Source: Butyricimonas faecalis (GTDB lineage: Bacteria; Bacteroidota; Bacteroidia; Bacteroidales; Marinifilaceae). Taken from it: DNA of 64,000 nt. Location: positions 3,720,001-3,784,000 of the forward strand of contig NZ_CP032819.1 in assembly GCF_003991565.1 (NCBI RefSeq), read 5' to 3'. Below are positions 10,266 through 17,286 of the stretch, in pieces (positions within the stretch are counted from its first letter, which is position 1; the number at the start of each line of letters is the position of its first letter). Both the position numbers and the translations under genes were made by a program. The notes under the pieces are model-generated. The model did not search any database and was not told where the DNA came from. It saw only the letters and a list, made by a program, of their open reading frames with translations.

Positions 10266-10759
10266 TTGATTCCGTTTTTAGGGTGGGTATTCGCGGAAAA
10301 ATGTACCGTGGAGGATGCCGGCACGGACGTTTGATGCGGGTCGAACCCATTCTCTTCAAGCAGTTGTCCGTATTCTTCCTCGAACGAGATCTCCTGATGG
10401 ATTGTATGCTGCTCCTCGATGTGCCGTCTGAGCCGGTGAAGGTCGCTGAACGACACGCTGAACGAGTCGAATCCGGCAGCCCAACCGGAGAAGTCGGCAT
10501 ATTCTGGGGTTTTCTGGTATACCGTTCCCGTGGCGCCTTTCACCTTGTTCACGATCTTGCTGAAATCCCCGGAATTCGGAATCTCGACAAGTACATGCAC
10601 GTGGTTGAGAAAGGCATTGGCGGCATGTACGCGGCAACCTTTCCCTGTAAAAATCCGTGTCATCCGCTCGAGCATCAATCCTTTTCCCGTTGTCGGAATC
10701 GTCATCTTGCGTCCTTTGGTAACGAAGATGAGATGGTATAGGTGTCGTATCCTGCCCAT
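10262..10759 (-). CDS. Y1-transposase-like (IS200/RAYT) protein, probably catalytically inactive, embedded in the B12 operon
   Basis: 165 residues if started at the ATG at 10759, which overlaps the btuG stop as TGATG. An in-frame start four codons upstream (10771) is possible. The fold signature of Y1 HUH transposases is clear: NHVHVLVEI holds the HUH pair (His53, His55), followed by WAAGFDSFSVS and RRHIEEQ...FEEEY. Family members normally read YIxNQ in that helix, with Tyr as the DNA-linking nucleophile. Here it is His (about residue 113). The gene also overlaps btuB by 4 bases. I see no IS ends around it. It is probably a domesticated DNA- or RNA-binding protein rather than a mobile element. 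Confidence 0.75.
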   Translation of the reverse strand: MGRIRHLYHLIFVTKGRKMTIPTTGKGLMLERMTRIFTGKGCRVHAANAFLNHVHVLVEIPNSGDFSKIVNKVKGATGTVYQKTPEYADFSGWAAGFDSFSVSFSDLHRLRRHIEEQHTIHQEISFEEEYGQLLEENGFDPHQTSVPASSTVHFSANTHPKNGIK

Positions 10760-11829
10760 CACTTCCAACAAAATGCGCCGGGGATTATCCCGACATAGAA
10801 TTCATCGATCAGTTCACCTTCGGACGAGTAGCGGTAGACAATGCCCTGCTGCTGGTAGTCGATGGCATCGGCCACGTAGACATCGCCACGCACGGGGTCG
10901 ACGGTCAGGCCGTAATAAATCGTACCGCTGTATTCGAGGAACGGGCGCACGGGAACACGTTCCGCATCCACGTCCATCGACCATATGTCCTTGTTGATCC
11001 AGTAGAGCTTGTCGCCCGTACCGTTGAGCTGCACCTCCGAAGGCCAGTCGCCCATCTTGAACTTGAACTGCTTCTCTACGGTGAACGTCTCGGCATCGAT
11101 GCGGTAGAGAGACGGGGCTTCGTAGCCGTAGGGCGAACCCTCGTACCCACCGTCGGTGATCGTCCACATCTTGTGGTTCTTGTCCATTACCAGCGAGGTG
11201 GGCTGGATGCCGACTTTCAGTTCTTCTACCACCTGATCCGTTTCGGTATCGATCTTGATGATGCGGTTTTGGTACGACCAGCAGTTGCAATAGACATATT
11301 TGCCATACTGCACCATCTGCTCCGTGGAGCCGCTTTCCATCGTCATGTCCGGCACCTGGATGTAACCGGTGATTTCATATTTCTTGGGGTTGATGATGAA
11401 GATGCGGTTGTCCCACAATTGGGTGACATAGGCTTTCTCGTCGCTGAGGAAATGGATATAGCGCGGCGAAGTCAGGTTCGTGATACGGCCCACCTCTTTG
11501 AACGTATTGAGGTCGATGGCGAAAATCACGTGGGAATTGTTCACCACGACCCAGCCCTTATTGTCGTGGATGCACATCGATTGCGCCACGTCGCCCAGCT
11601 TCATGCCGTTGGCACGGAAGAACACTTCATTCTGCACCTGTTGGGTTTCGGGGTCGTAGTACGACAACGTGGCATTGCCGTACTGGAAGTTGCCCTCGTT
11701 GGTGATGAACAACCCGGCTCCGGTAGCGTTGAAATCTTCCACCGCATCTCCGTAGTCCCACTCCATGCAGCCCGCCAGCAACAGCGGCAACCCGCATAGA
11801 AGAATGATATGTCGTATCAGATGTTTCAT
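10759..11829 (-). CDS. btuG: Surface beta-propeller lipoprotein, BtuG-like (YncE/DUF5074-type)
   Basis: 356 residues with a lipoprotein signal (MKHLIRHIILLCGLPLLLAGC). The mature part is a seven-bladed propeller-like repeat: blades end in patterns such as FAIDLNTFKEVGRI, FIINPKKYEITGYI, IKIDTETDQVVEEL, YRIDAETFTVEKQF and VDPVRGDVYVADA. In Bacteroides, BtuG proteins of this type bind cobalamin at the cell surface with very high affinity and cap BtuB. The gene lies just upstream of the transposase-like gene and btuB in a riboswitch-controlled operon, which supports that role. The substrate is inferred from locus and family, not from residues I can identify as contacting B12. Confidence 0.8.
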   Translation of the reverse strand: MKHLIRHIILLCGLPLLLAGCMEWDYGDAVEDFNATGAGLFITNEGNFQYGNATLSYYDPETQQVQNEVFFRANGMKLGDVAQSMCIHDNKGWVVVNNSHVIFAIDLNTFKEVGRITNLTSPRYIHFLSDEKAYVTQLWDNRIFIINPKKYEITGYIQVPDMTMESGSTEQMVQYGKYVYCNCWSYQNRIIKIDTETDQVVEELKVGIQPTSLVMDKNHKMWTITDGGYEGSPYGYEAPSLYRIDAETFTVEKQFKFKMGDWPSEVQLNGTGDKLYWINKDIWSMDVDAERVPVRPFLEYSGTIYYGLTVDPVRGDVYVADAIDYQQQGIVYRYSSEGELIDEFYVGIIPGAFCWK

Positions 11830-11844
11830 TGGCTTGTTATAAAC

Positions 11845-11883
11845 GGGAAAGAGTACCGGTCTTTCGGCCAGTACCCTGTTCCC
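11845..11883 (-). other. Intergenic hairpin between LRR-like gene and btuG
   Basis: GGGAA at 11845-11849 and TTCCC at 11879-11883 enclose an inner GTAC/GTAC plus GG/CC stem, giving an interrupted hairpin filling the 71-base gap between the two - strand genes. There is no U-tract. It could be an mRNA processing or stabilising element that separates expression of the surface lipoproteins upstream from the uptake genes downstream. Confidence 0.3.
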
Positions 11884-11900
11884 TTGTAAAATAATGGGTG

Positions 11901-14027
11901 TTACTGCTGGGTATAGCGACCGGCTTGCATATCCTCGTAGGTGGGGTTATAACCGCAATTGGTTACAAGCCAGTCTTCTTTCTTGATTTGCTCTTCTTCT
12001 ACAAAAGATTTGAAGAACGTATAATCAACAAACCGTGTCAACCGGATAAATCGAACTCCTGAGAGTTTTGTTAAAGTTGGCATATTGAAAGTCGTAAGCG
12101 ATGCTGCATTTGCAGCACAAAGTGTTCCATCAATGGCCTGCAATTTGGGGCATGAAATAGTTTTTACGGCACGAACAGTCATACCAACACCCCCGACATG
12201 TTCCAATGACGGAAATGTAAAATCTTTATTTGATGCCATAAAATCTAAAGAACCATATAAAATATTATTAATCACCCCTTCTTTGATATATTGAGGATTG
12301 CTTGAACAACCGACTGACTTTAAATTCGTAAAATCATAATCATAGTTAGAAACAGCGTTCAGATTACCGATAATACATAACTGACCTCCGACAATTTCCA
12401 ATTTCGGGAACGAGATATTGTTTGCCATTGTAGTTTCGATGCTTAAATATCCATCTACACTTACCAAGTTAGGGGCTGAAACGCCTTTTTTTGAACCTCT
12501 TATAATTTCCATATTCCCGTAAACTCGTTCAAATTGGAATACAGGATCTGTTGTCATATTGCTAGAATACTTAAAATTCTTAATACTCTTAAAATTCAAT
12601 TCTGGATCTATTCCAACACTTGAACCGGTAATACCGCTCGGAGCTAGAAACATGCTAACTTGCGACATATCCTCTTTTGTGATAATTTTTGAGAATATAG
12701 TCCCGTCTGTAATAGAAATTAAAGGTTCGTTATCCTCAAAAGGTACAAAATTTACTTTGCTCAAATCTAAAATTCGATCAGAACACTCCAATAAACGCAG
12801 CAAGGTCAGTCCTCCGAGTTGTTCTAATTTACTCCAATCCGGCAATTTTTTCAAGACTTGGAATTTAGATATTGTCAATGTGCCTTTAACAATCGACAAG
12901 TTAGACAGTCCATCTATTTCTTGTAATTTATTATTTCCCGTAGATGTAAAAGCATCGGACGCAATATAACTGGAAACGAGATTAAGGTCGCCGTTTACTA
13001 CCGATAATTCCGGCAATGAAAGGGTCTCTAACGGAATCGGTATAGAAGCAAAATCCACACTTCCAACTTCTTGTAATTTCGGAAATTCCAAAGAAATCAT
13101 TTTGCCTAAATTATTAACCCCTAAGCGACCGTTTACTTTTGTCAATTCAGGAATTCTCAAAGATGTGATTTCTCCTCCTGGTTCTCCGTCACTTGTCAGA
13201 CACTGGAGATCAAAATCCTTTACGACAGTGGTTAATTTAGGGAATTCAAAACTTTGTAGAGATGAAGTCCTGAATATTATATTTCCATCAATCGTTTCAA
13301 GGTTGTCGAATTGCACATATGCTACTTGATTGTTGCAGACAACGATGTCGCCAGTAATATGCTGCAAAGATCTCATACTGACCATCTGCAATTTACTGTT
13401 GGTCGCAAAGGCAGTTTCAGTTCCTATTTGCAAACCTCCAATTGAAGTGATATTATCAAGTCCCGTAAGATCTTGTCCAACATAACTTTTCCGAATGATG
13501 ATGTTTCCTTCGACTTCCTTCAATATTTTTAATGCGGCGATATCCGACAATTCTTCTGCATCCTCAGCATCCGACCCGATAATCAAATCACCTTTGATAA
13601 CCGTTACGTCCGTATCAATGAAAGCCGTAACATCCGCTGTTGTCTTCAATTCCACATCCCCTTCATAGCGAATCTCGTCTTTAATGACTTTATATGTATA
13701 ATCATTCGCTTCTCCATTGTAAGAGGTTACACGAAACGTTCGTTCCGTATCCCAGTCAGTAATGCTTGCCGGATCGGGAATAATTGTTGCCGAGGATGTG
13801 TATTTGAATTCGACTTGAGCATTATTTAACGAAACAGTATATGGAACTGTTATGGTAATTATATTGTCAATTATTTCCGCTGTATAGGATTGACTTGCCA
13901 CAGTCATCACGACTGATGTGATAAAATTGTCATCGGCATCAGCAGGACTTTCTGGAGTCTGATTATCTTCTGAACATGATAAAAAAAGAAATGGGGCAAT
14001 GAATAGTAAAAGCCAAAACTGTCTCAT
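11901..14027 (-). CDS. Surface lipoprotein with DUF5018-like domain and LRR-like repeats
   Basis: 708 residues. The lipoprotein signal MRQFWLLLFIAPFLFLSC gives a Cys near residue 18. Residues of roughly 35-130 form a DUF5018-like beta domain (ITSVVMTVASQSYTAEII...). The rest is a long series of irregular leucine-rich repeats of the receptor-L/BspA kind (LPELSVVNGDLNLVSS, FPKLEIVGGQLCIIG). The DNA is visibly more A+T-rich than btuG and btuB downstream, hinting at a different recent history. It is encoded second-to-last before btuG under the cobalamin riboswitch, so a role in surface capture of B12 or B12-bearing proteins is plausible. I know of no defined function. Confidence 0.65.
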   Translation of the reverse strand: MRQFWLLLFIAPFLFLSCSEDNQTPESPADADDNFITSVVMTVASQSYTAEIIDNIITITVPYTVSLNNAQVEFKYTSSATIIPDPASITDWDTERTFRVTSYNGEANDYTYKVIKDEIRYEGDVELKTTADVTAFIDTDVTVIKGDLIIGSDAEDAEELSDIAALKILKEVEGNIIIRKSYVGQDLTGLDNITSIGGLQIGTETAFATNSKLQMVSMRSLQHITGDIVVCNNQVAYVQFDNLETIDGNIIFRTSSLQSFEFPKLTTVVKDFDLQCLTSDGEPGGEITSLRIPELTKVNGRLGVNNLGKMISLEFPKLQEVGSVDFASIPIPLETLSLPELSVVNGDLNLVSSYIASDAFTSTGNNKLQEIDGLSNLSIVKGTLTISKFQVLKKLPDWSKLEQLGGLTLLRLLECSDRILDLSKVNFVPFEDNEPLISITDGTIFSKIITKEDMSQVSMFLAPSGITGSSVGIDPELNFKSIKNFKYSSNMTTDPVFQFERVYGNMEIIRGSKKGVSAPNLVSVDGYLSIETTMANNISFPKLEIVGGQLCIIGNLNAVSNYDYDFTNLKSVGCSSNPQYIKEGVINNILYGSLDFMASNKDFTFPSLEHVGGVGMTVRAVKTISCPKLQAIDGTLCAANAASLTTFNMPTLTKLSGVRFIRLTRFVDYTFFKSFVEEEQIKKEDWLVTNCGYNPTYEDMQAGRYTQQ

Positions 14028-14028
14028 A

Positions 14029-15837
14029 TTATTGATTATTAGTTATTGATAAGTCTTCAAATGAAAATACTTCTGTGGATATCTCTCCAAGCCAACCACT
14101 TTTCGATAATACTCCACACTGAACTTTGATAAAGTCTATATATTGCAATTTTACTGGAGTCCCGTCATGATATATTGCATTGGCTATTTTGAATCCGTTG
14201 CGCTGACCGCTACCATCAATGACATTTCCTCCTACCAGATTATCTGAACCCATATTATCCACATACCCCCACTCATAAGCGTTATTCGCCCAATATCCTG
14301 TAACGGGATCTTGATTGTTGCGAGGAGTCAGACGCGTCCCATATAATGTATAGCTATCTTCTTTAATCCAATTGGGATAATAATATTCTTGGCCATGGTA
14401 TGCATTCATATCGACAGAACCTGAATTACCTTCACTATCTACCCACGGAGTATGTGCTCTGGGTGCAGGTCTATAGTAAGTTACTTCGTAGTCTTGTATT
14501 GTACCATCGATGCCGGTTTCAGATCCTTTTAATTCATACCATTCATCGTCTGGCTGGCCATTGCCATTTATATCTTGCATTACCCAAACAATGCCCGGCT
14601 CATTTGAGCCACCGCTCGAACTGTTAAAAGCATTTCCTTGTATTGCAAAATCGTATTCTCGGCCACTCGGAGCAATACTATGGTCAAAACCGATGATGAT
14701 ATAACCACCGAAAGATCCCAGTGAAACATGCGCTTTTTTGTTCAATCGTTTCGTTGCATACTCTATGGCTTGTTGGGGCGTCGTTTCATTTCCTATAAAT
14801 CCGGTATTTTGGGATAACTCATTAATAAACTGTCCGGGAGCAGGAATGAATTCATAAACCTTATCCCAAATACCTGAACTTGTCGCTGTCGCTTGCCGAT
14901 AGCGTTCTTGTTCCGTTTTTTCTTCACAAATAACCTTAACTGTCGTTGTAATTGAAGTATTACTACGTGTTATGTTACGTGAAAGTGGCTGTGTGTTGGG
15001 CATTTTTTCTGTAACAGTAACAGCAACGAAATATTCTCCAGGAGTCGTCGGCGTGAATTTAAAAACCCTGTCGGTAGCGGCTTCCATAATTTTTCCATTG
15101 ACCTGCCATTGATACTGTGGATAATCGAAATATTCCAGCAAAGGCCGCAAATATACAGGACGCCCTGCAAAAGTATAACGATCCGTAGAAGTTTGTGTAT
15201 AGGATGGTGTCGGAAACCGTACGGAATAAGGCATTGTTTCCACAACTTCTACGTCGAAATCACGGATTGTTTCTCCGTCTATATTGGATGCCCGGATTGT
15301 TATCGAATATGTACCGAGTTCTTTTTCGTGAAACGTATATGCTTTTTCTGTTCCGACGATTTCTCCATCGCGTACCCATTCAATTCTAAAATTTTCAAGA
15401 TCGTCATGTTGAATATCTGGAGATAAAATATAATCCGTGTTTTGAGGCACTTTTAATCCTTTAGAGGGGATTATGATTGAAATTGTAGGTGGAGTTAACT
15501 CCAATACTTCTACTTTTAACTCTTCTTCCGCATAACCCTCTGGTGTATCAACTCGCAATTTGATATATAGATGTTGTTCCTGATTCCATGTATACTTCAA
15601 TATTGATTCAGATGAAAGAAGTTTTCCATCTACTGTCCATGCATAAAGTGCATTATTCGCATATTTATATGTCGGGGCAATTGTCAGTTCACGCCCAACT
15701 TTGATAGTGTAAATGCCAGTCTCACTATCGAGTTCAATTATAGGAGCTTGTTTTATTTCTTCAGTAATTACATCGTTCTTATTACAGCTTGTAATAAAAA
15801 ACAAAAGTACAAGAATACTAAATATGAAAGCCTTCAT
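14029..15837 (-). CDS. PKD/Ig-type cell-surface lipoprotein of B12 locus
   Basis: 602 residues starting with a lipoprotein signal (MKAFIFSILVLLFFITSC). The N-terminal 300 residues contain three PKD/Ig-like domains (YAWTVDGKLL, IEWVRDGEIV, YQWQVNGKIM). The C-terminal 250 residues form a separate domain with GGYIIIGFDHSI, a Ca-loop-like DINGNGQPDDEWYEL and Trp/Tyr-rich loops, a combination found in Bacteroidetes surface proteins encoded beside BtuB and DUF4465 genes. It begins 1 base before the stop-side neighbour and shares the A+T-rich composition of the flanking lipoprotein genes. It is likely outer-membrane exposed, with function inferred only from the riboswitch operon. Confidence 0.65.
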   Translation of the reverse strand: MKAFIFSILVLLFFITSCNKNDVITEEIKQAPIIELDSETGIYTIKVGRELTIAPTYKYANNALYAWTVDGKLLSSESILKYTWNQEQHLYIKLRVDTPEGYAEEELKVEVLELTPPTISIIIPSKGLKVPQNTDYILSPDIQHDDLENFRIEWVRDGEIVGTEKAYTFHEKELGTYSITIRASNIDGETIRDFDVEVVETMPYSVRFPTPSYTQTSTDRYTFAGRPVYLRPLLEYFDYPQYQWQVNGKIMEAATDRVFKFTPTTPGEYFVAVTVTEKMPNTQPLSRNITRSNTSITTTVKVICEEKTEQERYRQATATSSGIWDKVYEFIPAPGQFINELSQNTGFIGNETTPQQAIEYATKRLNKKAHVSLGSFGGYIIIGFDHSIAPSGREYDFAIQGNAFNSSSGGSNEPGIVWVMQDINGNGQPDDEWYELKGSETGIDGTIQDYEVTYYRPAPRAHTPWVDSEGNSGSVDMNAYHGQEYYYPNWIKEDSYTLYGTRLTPRNNQDPVTGYWANNAYEWGYVDNMGSDNLVGGNVIDGSGQRNGFKIANAIYHDGTPVKLQYIDFIKVQCGVLSKSGWLGEISTEVFSFEDLSITNNQ

Positions 15838-15890
15838 AATAAAAAGGGCATAGAACTGAAATCAGTTCTATGCCAAACTATATTAAATTG

Positions 15891-16850
15891 TTATTCTATT
15901 GTAACGTCGTCTATACAAAGATACGCCGGAGTATTGAGTCCATATATAGGATCGACATCAGATCCTTCAAAATTGAATTTTACACTTTGCACATCCGCTA
16001 CATTAATATCCCAATATGTCCATGTAGTTACGGGGGACACTGTTGGTTTATCATATCGGTAGTCGGCCAACAATTTCGATACAGTGGTGATCAAATTTCC
16101 ATCTACGTCATAACATTCGATGTTGACTTGGAAATATCCTATATTGTTGCCGTCAGAATCTTTCAGATTACTCAACGGTGTTGCAACACCCGATGTTCCG
16201 AACTGATTACCATTTATAATCACACCATAGGTATATGCTGTGTTACAATACCATAAACCCTTGAATTTGCGAGGGGAGTCAAAATAGAATTCAGGTTTGG
16301 CCATCCACTCCGTATTTCCGAAATCAGAGTAGCCGTATACAACAGCAAAATTGGAACCGCTGTGACCTGCCCCTGTATTGGCCCCATCTGTGGATGCTGT
16401 ATTATAGACACTACATTGATTCTCCCAAGTATACCACCAATTAGTTCCAGAAGTCTTGCCGGCAGCAGAATCAGAACGATAATTGTATTTCGACAACGCA
16501 ATGGCACCACTGGAAAATTCAGTATACGCTCCATAAGAATTGGTTACAGTATTCATGTCGGAGACAAACACAAAATCGGGATCGTATATTTCCCTGATTT
16601 GGTTCTCTGCAGTATATCCATAAAGCGTGTAGTAGTTCTCTGCTTTAGGCGAAACCGCCATGAATGTTTCATCGAAGTCATCGAATGTAATGGTTGTAGT
16701 GCCATCATCATTAAAGTTGGCTCGGGTTTCGGGAGTTACTGAATCAGTTTGAGGATTCATCAAAAAGTCATCGTCTGAATTACAGCCGGTGAACAGGGCG
16801 GTTGCCGTCAACAGGAAAGCTCCCGCCAGAAAGCGTAAATTTCTTTTCAT
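15891..16850 (-). CDS. DUF4465 surface lipoprotein, first gene of the riboswitch operon
   Basis: 319 residues with signal MKRNLRFLAGAFLLTATALFTGC. The DUF4465 pattern is recognisable: an opening TFDDF, a central FAVVYGYSDF, a block YCNTAYTYGVIINGNQFG, and a C-terminal GLNTPAYLCIDDV with the beta-sandwich ending typical of the family. It is the first gene after the cobalamin riboswitch, about 45 bases from the terminator hairpin, so it should be the most directly B12-repressed. Bacteroidetes B12 loci often carry such proteins, and a surface corrinoid-binding role (like the BtuH class) is a reasonable inference. I cannot confirm it from the sequence. Confidence 0.75.
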   Translation of the reverse strand: MKRNLRFLAGAFLLTATALFTGCNSDDDFLMNPQTDSVTPETRANFNDDGTTTITFDDFDETFMAVSPKAENYYTLYGYTAENQIREIYDPDFVFVSDMNTVTNSYGAYTEFSSGAIALSKYNYRSDSAAGKTSGTNWWYTWENQCSVYNTASTDGANTGAGHSGSNFAVVYGYSDFGNTEWMAKPEFYFDSPRKFKGLWYCNTAYTYGVIINGNQFGTSGVATPLSNLKDSDGNNIGYFQVNIECYDVDGNLITTVSKLLADYRYDKPTVSPVTTWTYWDINVADVQSVKFNFEGSDVDPIYGLNTPAYLCIDDVTIE

Positions 16851-16891
16851 AGCTTACTTGTTTTTTAATAAAACATATTTTTAACAAACAC

Positions 16892-16929
16892 AAAAAATCC
16901 CGTTCGCGCAGGTTTACACGAACGGGATT
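16892..16929 (-). terminator. Intrinsic terminator of the riboswitch expression platform
   Basis: On the - strand CGTTCG-type arms AATCCCGTTCG (16919-16929 read in reverse) and CGAACGGGATT (16896-16906) form an 11-bp perfect stem followed by a run of U (A's at 16892-16897 on +). It lies between the riboswitch aptamer and the first operon gene, the place for B12-dependent premature termination. Confidence 0.75.
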
Positions 16930-17021
16930 ATGTTTGTCTTCAAATATGAGAATGACTCCTACGGCATTCCGTATCTGATCGCAACCCGATTTTCTCCCGC
17001 GGGTGTAAATCCTTTTCCGGT

Positions 17022-17180
17022 CATGGCAGGTCTTCTGACTCGTCCCAGTCGTCGCGCCTTCCCAGCATTACACCAGTGGCAGGTTGCGGCAACCTTGAGG
17101 GGACTTACAGCAGCGGGTACTGTCCCGGATTCTCACCGGATTCCCTTTTCATCCGTGGCGGCGAACCGCCCGGAACCATT
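17022..17180 (-). promoter_or_regulatory. Cobalamin (AdoCbl) riboswitch
   Basis: Read on the - strand the region contains the conserved cobalamin aptamer pieces in order: GGTGAGAATCC, CAGTACCCGC, CTGTAAG, the B12 box GCCACTGG (17073-17080 on +), GGGAAGGCG and the closing GTCAGAAGACCTGCC. It lies upstream of the - strand B12 uptake genes and just ahead of an intrinsic terminator, so ligand binding should switch the whole operon off by termination. An open + strand frame upstream of 17287 runs through it and has no meaning. Confidence 0.95.
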
Positions 17181-17188
17181 TCCAATTA

Positions 17189-17196
17189 CAAAAATA
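17189..17196 (-). promoter_or_regulatory. Possible -7 box for the B12 operon
   Basis: On the - strand this reads TATTTTTG, a perfect match to the Bacteroidetes -7 consensus TAnnTTTG, immediately upstream of the riboswitch 5' end. No good -33 TTTG is seen 19-21 bases further upstream, so the call is tentative. Confidence 0.4.
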
Positions 17197-17286
17197 CAAA
17201 TATTTTTTATAATAATATCATTTACACGAAAAAAAATCCGCAACCTGCCGGAATCATTCCGCACTATACTTTCAGAAAAAGGTTTC

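Noticed and set aside
10262..10771. A complete IS200-type insertion sequence
   Set aside because: No flanking non-coding DNA or hairpin ends. The gene overlaps both neighbours and lacks the catalytic Tyr.
16930..17286. N-terminal extension of the large fibre gene from an upstream ATG
   Set aside because: The frame reads through the antisense cobalamin riboswitch, has no fibre-like sequence, and the ATG at 17287 begins with the conserved ARGQ motif.
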